Positions 1 to 12,183 of a DNA stretch of 64,000 nucleotides are shown here, piece after piece (position 1 is the stretch's first letter; every line of letters begins with the position of its first letter). The notes beneath the pieces were generated by a model. It saw only the letters and a program-made list of their open reading frames with translations, ran no database searches and was not told where the DNA came from. The position numbers and the translations under genes are program-made. This DNA comes from Pseudopithomyces maydicus (lineage: Eukaryota > Ascomycota > Dothideomycetes > Pleosporales > Didymosphaeriaceae): positions 558,001-622,000 of the forward strand of contig JANTUC010000006.1 in NCBI GenBank assembly GCA_026873275.1, in the 5' to 3' direction.

Positions 1-919
1 AGACGAAGCGACGCAGCGTTGGGAACGTGGTCGACCTTATCTGTGTACAGCGGAAAGTCAGGGTTGTCGAAGTAGATTGATGTAATGGTGGGGTCGCGCC
101 GGGAGCCTTCGGCGACCTTCGAGGTCTGCGGGTTGTATACGAGTACGGGAAGACGACGGAGGATTACAGTCTTCACTTCGAGCAAATTGTCCTTGTGAAC
201 CCAGACTGGTCCAAGTTAGCTAGCAACAGTCGTAATTGACGAGATGACGTACACTTGTGAGAGGTGAATTCCTCTGCGCTTGTTCCATTTTCCGCAAATG
301 ACAAAGCTTCTTGTGGTTTGCCTTCTAGACTCTGGCGCACGAAACTGTACATGGCTGACAAGCGATACAGCAACGGCGACTGGTCCTCGGTATAGATGGG
401 CTTCTCGGCCAGTCGGGCATTGATGAAAGGACGCAGCCGGTATGACCTCCCACGCAGCTTGTCATGCTTCTTGGTCGCCTTGATCACCGCGGTGTAGTTG
501 ATGCGACTGTACTTTTCCAGCTCCTTGACCTCCTTGGTGATGCCATCGAGCTCAGCCAGCACCTCCTTGAGCAGCTTCTTCCTCTCATCGCGCGACACGT
601 CGGACTTCTCCTTTGCCGCACCGCTGTTCTTGTCTCCCTCTTCTCCTTCTTCAGCTTTGATCCCCACGGCCAACGGCTCCAGCTTCTTCTCGCACGCACT
701 GGTGCTGTCCTTCAGCTTCTCCTGCAGCTCCTTCTTGAAGTTGTACACCTTCTCTAGCTGCACGTTCGCCAGCTCGTCGGTGAACTTTTCGACGTCGTCC
801 GAAGTCCATGACTTTTCGCCTTCGTGCTCGCGCAGCAGGTTCTTGAGCTTATCGTAGTCGATGTACTGGTCTTTCCACGGCGGGTAGATGCTCTTGCGGA
901 GCGTCGCACCGAACTTCAT
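1..919 (-). CDS. VTC2/VTC3-type SPX protein of the vacuolar transporter chaperone complex (3' end off the window)
   Basis: The product is a subunit of the vacuolar VTC complex, which couples polyphosphate synthesis to translocation into the vacuole. Exon 1 (919..253) starts [19 protein letters not shown], an N-terminal SPX domain of about 200 residues with the basic KKHDKLRGR stretch expected near its inositol-pyrophosphate site. A 47-nt intron (252..206, GTACGT...CCAG) joins in frame to exon 2 (205..1), which reads [13 protein letters not shown], the opening of the VTC central domain. The PPWK start resembles Vtc2/Vtc3 rather than catalytic Vtc4, so a regulatory role is more likely (family knowledge). 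An acidic, Lys/Glu-rich insert interrupts the SPX domain at about residues 85-115. The gene continues beyond the left edge, so the tunnel domain and membrane helices cannot be checked. Confidence 0.85.
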
Positions 920-1917
920 GGCGAATCAAGTGTTCCCAGCAAGCGACAGAGGCGAGGAGACAAGCAATTGAAGAGCGGGTCTGGATGGGGTCTGGACGGG
1001 GAGCGTGCGATATCAACAGACAAGGAGCTATCGCGCAACTGTATCGGCAGCAATTGAGCTCACTTGGCACGCAGGCTGGGCAGGGAACAAGGGTAGAATA
1101 TATGCAAGCAAAGGTTTAGCTGTTGGCAGGAAGACAAGCTCGTCTGCTGCAGCAGAGATTTGTTTGATGCGTGCCCTGCGGCGGGGAAGCTCCTGTTGCC
1201 CTGGTTCGCGACAGCCAATGGTTGAGCACGTGGGCACCTTCCTTGTTCCCATCGTCATTGCGACGCACGGCCCCCACGCTTTTGGTGAACATCCCACGCC
1301 GTGCCATGGACGATTTAGTTGCCATGGCCGGCTTTTGTTAGACATGTATGCTGTAAATAGACATAACGATTATGTAGCCACTATCTGGAAAGCATCTTTA
1401 TGTAGAAAAGAATGGCAAAGTTGCCCTCTTCACCCTCGCATGCTCCTGGACATGAGCCTCGGCACATGCCGGTGGGCTCTCAGGGCTATTGAAACAAACC
1501 CCTGCCATGCGAATATGTATTTGGATAAGCACATTCTTATCTATTTCATTTTCTCACCAGGTTACAGGTTATATGCCTCCCCTTCAGACTATACAGTGTG
1601 TAGACGGCGTCAATCGTTCAATGCATGCTTTACCCGTACACTTGAGCGCCAAAACCAGACATTTTCCCATGCTGTGACCGAAACAATAAATCGCGTACAC
1701 CTCACCATGAACCGGTACCCATGATCCAGCCCCGAAGTGAGAAGTCACACTCGATCGCCGAGAAAACATCCACTCGCACCTCTTGAAGTAGCCGTAGCAC
1801 TCACATGGTGCTAAGCAGTCGTGCCAAAATCGTTACATTGCAATTGGAACGCGCCGGTCCCTTCCCACCATAGGAATCATGCTCAAGTATGTGATACTGT
1901 GCTGAGCTTCGCCGAGA
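920..1917. other. Intergenic: VTC promoter and SCD6 3' flank
   Basis: About 1 kb lies between the VTC-type start codon and the SCD6 stop codon. It contains only overlapping, unconserved open frames on both strands. No RNA gene or repeat was seen. Confidence 0.5.
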
Positions 1918-3934
1918 TTAGCTCTGTGCGTGTGGCTCCATGAACTGTCCGGCTCCACCGCGCCCACCTCGGAAGCCACCGAAACCGCGTCCACGACCTC
2001 GGCCTCGACCGCGTCCACGGCCGCGAAATCCTCCCCGGTAGCCATCGACGCTGCCTTGACCAAATGTCTCCATGTTCTTAGCGCGTTCTTGGGTCCTGAA
2101 CTGCTGGCCGCGATTTGCAGCCGAATCCTCTCGGTCCTTGAGTTCGCTGGATATGTTATCAAAAAGCTCGATGACTTGTTGTACGCGGCAGCAGGCGGGA
2201 TGACCACGTTCTCTGTCTTCGGTTCCGCAGCGTGACCGTTGGGCGCAGCTTCGGTGGTGACTGGGGGCGCACCCTCTCCCATGGGTGAGCCCGTCGCGAT
2301 AGCCTCTTTCACTGAGTCCATCTTGTTGAATTTGGCATTTGCGGATGCGAAATCAAAGTCGGTCGCAGGAATTTCTAGCTTCGAATGATGCCCACCTCGG
2401 CCACCACGACCACCCCGGCCAGCTCCACGATGAGCCGGCCCACCCCGCCTAGCCTGCTCGTCACGCATCTCATCTATCCGCTGCTGGAGGTTCGCATTCA
2501 TAGGCTGGTTGGGTTGTTGTGCAGGAGGCTTTCCGCCGGCAACATCGAGTTTCGCCATAGCAGCAGCGACCGCAGCAGTCGCAGCTTGAGTGGCGTTGTG
2601 ATATTGCTGGGTGGGGTTTGCCGTTGAGGGGCCGGGCTGCACCGCAGTGGCTACGGCAGTAGCCTGAGGCGCGACTTTCCTTACGCCTGGGCTGGCGAGA
2701 GGTACCGCTGGAACGATGCGACCGTTCTTAGGTCCCGTAGGTGCTGTTTTTGGTACTCCAGCTTGTGCAGGGGTGCTAAAGCGGCTGCAACAGGCGGTTT
2801 GGAATCCACAGGCGGAGGCGGAGGTTGCTTCCCAGCAGCAGACGCAGCAGTGCCTCCAACAGGCTTTGAATCCGATTTTTGCTCAACAGGCTTTGTGGCA
2901 CCATCTACCTCTGCGGCGACGTTGGGTCCATCTTCTTTGTTCGCTGAAGGACCAACCGGCGTAGCACCCTCAGGGCCCGAAGGTTGTTGATTTGGGTTCT
3001 GGTTTGGGGGAGGCTGTTGCTGTCCGGGCGGGCCAATGGGCCCCTGAGGCGGGAAAGGTCCTTGGGGTCCATTGAAAGGAGCCTGACCTGGAGGGCCCCA
3101 TCCTGGCGGGGGTGCTCCGAAACCATATGGCGGCATGCCGAATCCACCTGGTCCTCCTGGGAAGGCTCCAGGAGGACCCGGGGGAATCCACCTTGCGGTC
3201 CGAACCTATTGTGGTAGGGCGGCGGTGGGTGTCCAAAAGGCGGGTAGCCACCAGGAGGAAACTGGCCGGGTGGAGGAGGGAAATTCGGGTTTTGCTGCGG
3301 TGGACGTTGGTCAGGCTGGGGAGCGTCCTGTCGCTGGGACTGCTGCACCTATTCAATTTAAAAAGCGATGTCAGCGCAGCTCTTAATGCTAGGTAATATA
3401 ATGATTGCAGTAATAGAAGAAACTCAGAAGGAAGGCAACGGAAATATCCACACGGTTTTGCGCTCTCGGTGGTATAAATGGTTTACATCCGAAATGTTTA
3501 ATCATTGTAGGGTTTGAAGGCAACGATGGCGATGAAGGGATCGACTTACCCCAATTATGGCTGGGTCCTGGGGCATTTGAGGCTCCTCCTTGGGCGTTTC
3601 CTCGATGCGCAGGTCCTTGACGTCGCTGCCTCGAAACACGATCTGCTCGTAGACTGCCTCCGAGGGCCCGTACTCGTCCTTGCCGCCGCGACGCCCCTCA
3701 GTACCGAATGATCGAACATTGTCGAGCGAGACGGTGGATTGTTCCGAGTTGATGTTGACGAGCGTACCGACGTATCTAACCGTCTTAGCGCGTGCGCACA
3801 GCTTGTTCATGCAATGCAGACGTACCGGATATCACTCTTGGAGATGAGAGATATGCGGGCACTACACAATGGTTGTTAGCAGAAGCTTTGTTTGATGATG
3901 GCGCAGGTGCAGCCCACCCTATGTACTCGGACAT
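1918..3934 (-). CDS. SCD6: Scd6/Sum2/LSM14-family mRNA decapping and translation regulator, frame broken at three homopolymers
   Basis: Scd6/LSM14 proteins bind mRNA and eIF4G or decapping factors in P-bodies and repress translation (family knowledge). The exons are 3934..3918, 3861..3826, 3775..3550 and 3348..1918. The order is an N-terminal LSm14 domain (RISLISKSDIRYVGTL, then EYGPSEAVYEQIVFRGSDVK), a long Pro/Gln-rich linker, an FDF motif (TDFDFASANAKFNKM), an FFD-type motif (FFDNISSELKD, visible only after the third break), a TFG-type motif, and a C-terminal RGG/GFRG box. The last exon changes frame three times, at runs 3180..3184, 2770..2773 and 2161..2165; each needs one extra base. With these the product is about 570 residues. 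The first exon encodes only five full codons. Introns are 56, 50 and 201 nt. The gene is divergent from PEX39. Confidence 0.88.
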
Positions 3935-4189
3935 GTTTGCGAATGTGGCTCGCCCGAGTGCAGGAAAACAAGTGTCGCCAGAATCGAGAAGACAGGAGAG
4001 AGAAAGAAGACAGGAGCTGTGGCGAGCTAAGAGGGGAGGGTGGAAGGTGGGGTGAGGGACGACGGGGTTTGTGTGGGTGAGCGAAGAGAAGGTCCAGCTT
4101 CGCCAAAGCAGCTCAGCCTGGCTGGGCCCCGGCTCCACTGAGCCTCCGGCCCATGCTCCTCCCACCCAGCCCTGCCCCTCACCTGCACC
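3935..4189. promoter_or_regulatory. Shared divergent promoter of SCD6 and PEX39
   Basis: Only 255 bp separate the two outward-facing start codons, so both promoters must lie here or overlap the 5' exons. The minus strand carries a CT-rich tract, a common feature just upstream of fungal transcription starts. No TATA box is obvious. The call rests on position and composition. Confidence 0.5.
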
Positions 4190-4773
4190 ATGAGCGTCGC
4201 TGCAACTGACGACGTGTTTGAGTCCCTGGAGGGCTATAATTGGGATGACGATGCCGAGTTCCAGTCGGGCCTGAGTGCCATCCTGGGCAGCGACAGCTCG
4301 CCCGAGCAGGCCTCTGAGCTGACGCTGCGGGCGCGCTGCTTCTACTACGCCAGGTCCGCCCCCGTGTCCACGTCGACGCCCCCGCGTGCTGAGCCTCTAG
4401 AAAATACAACGTAAACGTCGATTTCGATGCATACAAAGCCCATCGCGACGCCCGCGGCCGGCCTGCTCTCGTCCCCAGCACAGCGCCAGCCGCCGTCGCC
4501 ACTTCGGCGACGACGACGCCTGCTGCAGGTGGCATTCTGTCTGGTGCCACCGCGACTGCCAGCGAGCCCCCAGCACCGTATCCCACGTCTTTTGCACACA
4601 TTGTAGAGCTGGTGACCACCGGACAGCCCATCCCAGGCATCAAGGAGATACCAGACACCATCCTTACGGGGCAGGCATCGCAGACTACACGCTCACAGCG
4701 AAGGAAGCCATGGGAGAAAGGCGAGCCCGAGTCCAGCGAACGCCCCGCCGAGGGCACTGCGGCATCGACTTGA
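4190..4773 (+). CDS. PEX39: Pex39-like peroxin with C-terminal KPWE motif
   Basis: Proteins with the KPWE motif work with Pex7 in import of PTS2 cargo into peroxisomes (recent work on Pex39 as I recall it). The exons are 4190..4353 and 4401..4773, with a 47-nt intron (GTCCGC...CTAG) and 178 residues. The N-terminus is acidic, with NWDDDAEFQSGLSAILGSD, then a helical segment (ASELTLRARCFYYARKYNVN). After an Ala/Thr/Pro-rich linker comes the hallmark block, YPTSFAHIVELVTTGQPIPG and IPDTILTG, then RRKPWEKGEPES near the C-terminus. The FAHIVELITTG...IPGI...KPWE order matches fungal orthologues I know. ATG 4190 is the only sensible start (CACCATGAG context). There is no membrane segment, which is consistent with a soluble factor. 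Confidence 0.78.
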
Positions 4774-5639
4774 AGGGCCGAACCGCCACGGCATCACAGT
4801 GCCCTGTACAACAAGAGCCCATTCTTAGCGGCCTGGGCCATCCTGGGCCTGACCATGGCCCGCCTGAGCTCTTGCAATTGTTCCGGTGGGATAGACCAAC
4901 AACCGAACCTACTACCGTGTCGTAGCTGTATGGGGAGAGAGCTTTGCGGTAGCGGGAGGCCATTCTGCACGGACTGCAAAGAGTCGCGAGGAGGGCGCTG
5001 GACAAGAAGCAGCTCGGAGCCCGATAGTTCAAAGTAGAAGCTTCAAGCTATCCAGTATGCAGAGCAGCGTAACCGAGCCTGACTTCTGAAACCGAAACGT
5101 GATTCCCGTGCCTGTACACATTGCCTGCCTGCGTCCAGCGAAGCAAGCATTGGCGGTACAGGTGGTTTGGCCATTGCGGCTGAAACGAGTGCCCAAAAAT
5201 AGTGCGGTTCCTTGGCCCCTCTCAGGCGACATAAGTCCCTAAATGCCCCGAAGCAGCAGCATAACGACCGCAAATTATCAGGTAGGAACTGACCTCTGCG
5301 CGGACCCTCCATCGCACTCACGTGGGAGTCGTGAACACCTTCACGCCGCCATCTACAACGTTCGCGCCTTGCGACAGCGCCGTGCGCATCGCAACTCTTG
5401 TTCGCGCTGGCCGCAACGCCTGGCGTCGCGCCGCCAACACGCTTCGACAGCCGCCTCTGTCGATGCCTTCGGCGGCCGTACAGCATAGAAGCCCGCGTCT
5501 ATAGCCTGTCGTTGGTGCTTCAGGACCTACTTGATGCGCACCTGTCGCGCCTGATTCGGCTCACTGGACCAGAAGCGCTTATGGGCGCCTGCGCATTCGC
5601 CTGGTCTCCGTGCAGGTTGTAGTTGTTCTGTCCAGAATC
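4774..5639. other. Intergenic between PEX39 and ABP2
   Basis: 866 bp with scattered short frames on both strands and no recognisable domain. It serves as the PEX39 terminator region and the ABP2 promoter. Nothing else was seen. Confidence 0.5.
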
Positions 5640-8600
5640 ATGCAAGTCAACTTTGGCGCAGAGCCAGAGCATAATATCCATCTTTCGTCCCACGGACACT
5701 TTGAACACACCGCTCACGGCAGTCCGGCCTTTTCGCCCTTTCGTCACCCTGCTGTATGTGGCTTGATGTCCTACTCTAAGCCGGACTTCACTGATGTGCC
5801 GCCCAGGTACCCGCAATCGACCCGAGTCTTGAACACAACTCCCAAGCAAACCGTAATGGACATCCTCCCATGCCATCAGTCCACCATTCTGCCCCGCCGA
5901 ACCACCTCCTACAGCCCGACAATGCCTCCATCACCAGTGGCCATCTCGCCCACAGTTTCTATGGAGACATGTCACGCACCTCCCAGACGCCCTCTACGCC
6001 CTCTAACGCCTCGCCGCGCTTTTCCGCCATATCTCCATCCAGCCAGTCCAAGCAGCTTATAGCCAACTACGTTCCAACCGACCGCCCCGCACCGTCGCGC
6101 GATGTATCCGATGAGACCCTCGACGCAGCCTATGCTACATTCATCTTGTACTGCAATCCTAATTTCCCAACCAATATTGATACGGCAGAGTTGACGCGCT
6201 TGTTTCGAACCCCGCCAAAGAGCGATGGCAAATCATTTAGCACCTGGTCGCTTTTTGAATTGATACGAAAGTTGGACTCGGGAGAAATCAAAACATGGAC
6301 TCAGTTAGCCCTTGATCTGGGTGTAGAGAAGCCTGATACGGATAAGGGTCAAAGTACGCAGAAGGTGCAACAATATTCTGTTCGTCTAAAGGTGAGTCGC
6401 GTTTTCGTGTCTATATATCGATCTAGATTCCTACCCTTTTCAAGTAGTGCATATTTTTTGCACCACTTTTCCTAGCAGTACATAAAGCAAGGTAGACGGT
6501 GTTTGCTGAGACTGAGGTGATGTGGAAACGTTCGTTTCAGTGCGGTATCCTCCCTGATTGGGGAAACATCCTCGAGTGTCGTTGCCGATGTATTCGGAGA
6601 GGACCCCTTGCACCAATACACAGGTTTAGAAACCGCGTGCCAGTGTTCTGGAACTAGAGCATATTCATATACTGGATGTGTTGGTCCAAGACCAACTAAT
6701 GCGGGGCAAATAATCCTCCTGTATGGCTACGTCACCTGGCTTTATGAGATGGATGTAAAAATTGGGGTTCATTCGCATATCTTCTTTGTTTTCGTACACC
6801 TATGGGACACTACTGACCGAATCAGCGATGGATGCATGCTATGCATATTGATGCTTTCTTCGAATACTTGTTGGGTAAACAGCATCCATACTACCTTCAG
6901 ATACCCGTACCCCACAATCCTTTCCCAGAACATGGTCGTGATGGGGTCCCCTTAGAAGAAGATCTAGCAATAAGAGCTCTAGACTCAAAGTTCCGACCCA
7001 AGCGTGGGCGGAGGAAGAATGACGAAGGCGAAGACGACATGGACATGGTCGACCAATCACCAGCCCCTAAAAGACCTCAGTTGGATACATCCATACCTTT
7101 TGGCAATGTTCTGCAACCGCAATCCGCCTATCCAAGCAGTGGCCACCCAGATAATATGGAGGGCTTCCTAAGTGCCCACGATCCTTGGACGGCATCCGCT
7201 ATCACTCCGTCCTCCGCTTTGACGGCGGCATCTGCGCCCGGACGATTGAATCCAAACAAAAACTTAACGCCCTATTCTGCCTCACCCATGTCAGGGCAGC
7301 AACTTCGCTGGCGTCTTAATACTCAGGACAACCCAACTACACCACATCCACTTTCTGCCGTCACGCCGCAATCAGCTCATCCTGAATTTTTCGATGAGCC
7401 CCAGTCCGCAGTAACACCATCGAGTTCGAAACGGACACGACGGCGTCATGGACCTGCTGTCTCTTCTGCGTGGCCAAGCAACAGTTCTTCTTCGACTGGA
7501 AAGCTCCGGGGCAGGCCCCCAAGCAACCGTTCTGTACGCGACGGCCCGTTCGTCACATTTCCCGCCAACCCAAAAATGAAAGAAGGGCCAACTATAGATA
7601 TGAATAGAAATCCCGGAAATCTTACACCGATCGTCGAAAGAGCTCAGTCGGATCCGCCAGCTCCGGAAGAACATTTCCGTTTTCCTCCGACTCCGGCCTC
7701 TGCTATATCGCCGACGACTATAGACTCTCATATCCCAAGCGCGTCTCAACGGCCTCATCGTCTCAGTTTACAAGTGCCGCAAAACGTCGGTAATCCTGTA
7801 CGACTGGTCACTCCGACTGTTCTAGTCAATGGCGAACAGAATGACAGTTCCAGCAACATCCCCTCGAACCCTGAATATCGACCGCCTGGACCCCTTTTGA
7901 GCCAGGCCAATGAACATGCGCAGCCGCAGTCCAATCTATCACTAGGTCAAGCATCCACTGGCTCTCAATACTCCCCACGAACCTCAGCACAAGCTTCAAC
8001 TACGCCTGATTCCATCCCGACCCTTCCACCCGAAGCTTTGAAGCGAGCTCTAGTTGCCGAGTTGATTCGTGCTCCCCTTTCTGGTCGCCGCAAACGCCTA
8101 TCTGGCACTGAAGCCAAGGAACTCGCCTCTTCGATTCTTTCCCCTCTCGCCGCAAAGCCTTCCCCCAATACTTCTACCTCCGCGAAGGTAATGAGCGATC
8201 AGCTGTTAGGTATAGCAATCAGCAGCTGTCTAGGCTTGACTTCGGCGGTAGGTCTCGGCTCGGGAGGGCCAGCGGGCGGGGTGCGGCGCGTAGAATGCGC
8301 GAGATTCCGCGTCGGTGGTGACGGGTACGAATCACCAATTGACGATGAGGACGACGACGATAATCAGACGGTGTCTGCAGAAAGTACGGTGAGGGAGACG
8401 TTCGATGTGTTTTTCCATGTTAATTTTGGGGGCCTGAGTGGAGAGTGGGCGGCCAAGGGGTTGGCTACTACGGGTGGTAATGAGCAAGAGAAGGGGGCTG
8501 GTGTAGGAACAAGCCTGCAGAGGCAGGAACAGATGCCTACCACGGCGGCGGGGTGGAAAGCGAAATTTTTGGAGACGCAAAAGAAGTTATGGGAAAAAGA

Positions 8601-8649
8601 GGAGGAGGCGAAAGCTTTGAAGGACAAGGTTTTGGAAGCGGTGCTTTGA
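5640..8649 (+). CDS. abp2: ARS-binding protein 2 (Abp2) family
   Basis: Abp2 was described in fission yeast as binding replication-origin (ARS) AT-rich DNA; in filamentous fungi it is a conserved nuclear protein of uncertain role. The exons are 5640..5753, 5807..6391 and 6826..8649, giving 840 residues. Intron 1 (53 nt, GTATGT...CCCAG, phase 0) is inferred because the frame is open and protein-like upstream of Met 5870 but lacks a Met. Intron 2 is 434 nt, but the family core reads straight across it: ILYCNPNFPTNIDTAEL, SDGKSFSTWSLFELIRKL, GQSTQKVQQYSVRLK, then RWMHAMHIDAFFEYLLG. After the core come a basic patch (KFRPKRGRRK), an AT-hook-like KLRGRPPSNR and a long Ser/Pro-rich region. A predicted coiled helix (residues EKEEEAKALKDKVLE) ends the protein. 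The first exon is the least certain part. Confidence 0.85.
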
Positions 8650-9399
8650 GCGTTGTGCGGTATTAATCATCGACGATAAAGGGGGTGCAAAGTGTATGGA
8701 TACGACCGGAGTTTTGGCATTTAGTGTTCATGATGAGGAGATCGTAGTCATCATTTGGGGTGGCATGTACATGAGCGGTGTTTACATATACCCTGTAGAT
8801 AGTTTTCTATATAGCGTCCTAGTTTGAGCGGATTTGTTGTATCTTCTCTTTCCGCGTACCTAGTATTTCCTCAGCATGTATATTTGTATTCGAAGAATGA
8901 CACTCCAACACCGAATGCCAAGAATATCAAATGCCGCGGCATTTGCTCTCCATTGCATTATACGTCATTGGACGACGAGATTCGTACAAACGCATGTTTT
9001 AGAGCACAGATTCTAATGAAATTGTCTCGGTACTATTTTCGGACTCACCGCGTACCGCAAAAAGCGTAGGACTGCTTGCCGCTCGAGGGATGCTGAGTGC
9101 GTCTATCGCCGAAGGAAGAAGTGCGGCCCGCATTACCACAGCTCGGTAGTGCGATGCCCCGAGTTTTCGCCCCGCAAATCCCGCGTGGAGAAAGCTCCAG
9201 CGCGGCGCTACAAGCATCGCCTATAGAAAGGATCCTCGTCGGTGTTCGAGCCATTTTTCCTCCATCTCACAGCTTGTTGTGTCGGGGTGTGTCCTCTTGT
9301 CTGTTCGTACCAATTGCGCGATCGTGATTGTTCAGCGTACCCCACAGACTAGTCCTCATTTGTATTGCAACTTAGCAGGACGACGTAGGAGAAGAAAAC
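8650..9399. other. Intergenic between ABP2 and CYB2
   Basis: 750 bp with no domain-bearing frame on either strand. It holds the 3' flank of ABP2 and the promoter of the tandem downstream gene. Confidence 0.5.
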
Positions 9400-11203
9400 A
9401 TGTCGAAGGTCTTCGATTACGCGGAAGGTAGAAGTCATCAATCTGGTAGATACAATCGCTGCTAATGCGATCGTAGTCGCCAAGCACAACACAGCAGAGA
9501 GCTGCTGGGTTGTCCTATATGGTAAAGTCTACGATGTGACCGACTTTCTCGCCGAGCATCCTGGCGGTCAAAAGGTTATCCTCCAGCTTGCTGGAACCGA
9601 CGCAACCGAAGAATACGACCCAATTCACCCTCCTGGAATACTAGAGGAGAGTCTCAAGCCGCAACAGCACCTCGGCACAGTGAATCCAGACACATTACCG
9701 TCCACCGAGAAATCGCCAGTGGAAATGGGCGAAGCGGAGCAGGATGGGCCGGTGGATTTGGAGACCATTCTAAATATCGATGAGATTGAGCAGGTGGCTA
9801 CAAAGAACATTAGCAAGAAGGCCTGGGCATATTATTACTCTGCGAGCGACGACATGGCCTCAAAGTCGCTGAACAATTCCGTGTACAGAAAGATTCTATT
9901 GCGACCAAGGGTATTTGTCGACTGCACCAAGTGCGACACATCAACCAGCTTCCTTGGACACAAAGTCAAGGTGCCAATATACGTGTCTCCTGCTGCAATG
10001 GCACGGCTAGCACATCCCGATGGCGAATGGGGCATTGCGCACGCATGCGAGCAGTACGGCGCAATGCAAGTCATCTCCCAAAACGCCTCCATGACCCCCG
10101 AGCAGATCGTTGCAGACGCAAAGGAAGGCCAAGTGTTCGGCTGGCAGCTCTACGTGCAACAAGAACGAGCGAAGAGCGAGGCCATGCTTGCAAGAATGAA
10201 GAAATTGCCAGCAATCAAGTTCATCTGCTTGACGCTTGATGCTCCGGTACCAGGCAAGCGAGAGGACGACGAGAGAAGCAAAAATATCGGAGCCAACTTG
10301 CCTGTTAAAGCAGCCGTACAGGAAGACGAGAGCGTAAGCAAGACTACCACCGATGCGAAGACCCCCAGCAAACCTAAAAGCATGGGCATGGGACAGAGTT
10401 TGTTCTGGGGAACGGCCGCCGACCTAACCTGGAAGACGACCCTCCCATGGCTCGCGCAGCACACCGACCTACCCATCGTATTGAAGGGTGTTCAAACCCA
10501 CGAAGACGCATATCTAGCCAGTCTGCATGCCCCCCAGGTCAAGGCCATCATCCTCTCAAACCATGGTGGACGCGCGCTCGACACTGCACCGCCTGCCGTG
10601 CACACGTTGCTCGAGATCCGGAAGTATTGCCCTGAGGTGTTTGACAAGATTGAGGTCTGGGTGGATGGTGGCGTGAAGAGAGGAACAGACGTTGTGAAGG
10701 CGCTCTGTCTTGGAGCTACGGGAGTCGGAATTGGTCGAGCTGCGCTGTTCGGCTTGGGCGCTGGTGGCAAGGAGGGCGTTGCGAGGGTTCTGGAAAGTGA
10801 GTTGTTGCTTTTTACCAATCACTGCACGGATGCCTTTGGTTCTGGGCAACCAGTAATGCACACGAGGCTCGGGCATTGTCATAGCGCACCTTGCGACGGG
10901 ATGTCCAAACTCCGTTGTGCACACTGAAACTCTATTCTTTCCCCCGGGGTTCATGCATGCTCTTCTGCTAACAACCTATATAGTACTCAAGGCGGAAACT
11001 GAGACCTGCATGCGGTTGTTGGGCGTGGAACGCGTGGATCAATTGGGAATGCACCTCGTAAGTATCACCGTGGTAAATTTTTAAACGCTTGGTTAATATT
11101 TCACCCACAGATAAATACGAGGGCTGTCGAGAAGGATATCTACGATGGTCCTGCGTCGTTGGAAAGACCGAGCATAACATCACGTCTTATGGCCAAGCTA
11201 TAG
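9400..11203 (+). CDS. CYB2: Flavocytochrome b2-like L-lactate/alpha-hydroxyacid dehydrogenase
   Basis: FMN-dependent oxidation of L-lactate (or another 2-hydroxyacid), with electrons passed through a fused cytochrome b5 domain, normally to cytochrome c. The exons are 9400..9427, 9477..10796, 10984..11057 and 11111..11203, giving 504 residues. The cytochrome b5 domain spans roughly residues 5-85 ([24 protein letters not shown], a heme His in HPGG near residue 37). The FMN dehydrogenase domain follows: [11 protein letters not shown] near the start, [35 protein letters not shown], and the catalytic SNHGGRALD with His near residue 371. [18 protein letters not shown] completes the phosphate site. 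No mitochondrial presequence is seen: the protein starts directly at the b5 domain, about 85 residues shorter than yeast Cyb2 (591). Either it is cytosolic or an upstream exon is missed. Exon 4 ends RLMAKL. Confidence 0.9.
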
Positions 11204-12183
11204 GTGTGAGTGTATTTAAGACAAGTTTATAGCGGAAGCAGATTGGCCATCCGTCCGCTGGTGATGGCAGTTGACGTGCCGCTCATTCTTAACTATAAAC
11301 AAGCCTATGAGAAGGGTATTTGGGGACCTGCAGGCGCAATGCAAGCGTCGAAGGTTCCACTCACAAATATGCTGCATCTCAGGGTAGTTTTTAGATGTAA
11401 ATATAATAGTGGGATTGGCCGTGGGGTCTATAAGAGATTGTATTGTAGCGTTAATTCAATATCTGTGGTCTTGTTATGTAGATTCTCGTCTAGAAGTTAC
11501 AAAATCTACAGTATACTGATACTATATGATAATCAACAAATCCTAGTTTACGCATCAGACTAATGCAGGTGCCTCCCTCGTTTTGTTTCATGCAGGTATA
11601 GTGAATAAAGGGCAAAGCACCAGAGGAAACTCTCGACGTCCAATCATTGGGGACACTGTCCCTTTCATTGACTGTCAAGCTATTCATGGACTTTGATATT
11701 ACATATATTATCTTGAAAAACATCTCGTCCCGTTGAGTTGGCCCAATAGATATTCTTTCGTTTTGGTATATTTTGAAAAATGAACCTGTCCCGTATCATT
11801 ACTAGTAACTAACTAGTAACCGAAACTCGGCCTTGCCAGTCGAAGAGCTTTATCAATTGACGATGAGTGTTTTGGGAAGGATACTCGGGTCCGGGGTTGG
11901 TAACCAATTAGCTCCACGTCCGTCATGCATGCTGTCAGCCTTGGATATCGACGTTCCAAATTTCCGGAACATGGTGTTCTTTTTCCAAGTAATGATAGAT
12001 ATATTACACGGACCGTTATCGCTGTGATCCCCATTGCTTAGATTAATCTTAACATCTCAATGCCGGCAAGGATCATGCGCCTCCCCGCGCATGGGTACGC
12101 GATTTGTACATCACTCTGAGAGTACCACGCCTAGACACGTTAATCTTCTCAGCCTTTTCTATTGCCATCATTCAATTACCAAA
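11204..12183. other. AT-rich intergenic, left edge of the accessory island
   Basis: About 1 kb, visibly more AT-rich than the preceding 11 kb, with only short frames. From here to about 25 kb gene density drops sharply. Confidence 0.5.

Noticed and set aside
1005..1724. 239-codon plus-strand frame between the VTC-type gene and SCD6
   Set aside because: Mixed-composition translation without motifs, overlapping other random frames in an intergenic region.
5870..6391. Starting Abp2 at Met 5870
   Set aside because: The frame is open and protein-like for 25 codons upstream, and a GTATGT...CCCAG intron links it in phase to an upstream ATG exon at 5640. The longer model is preferred, with moderate certainty.
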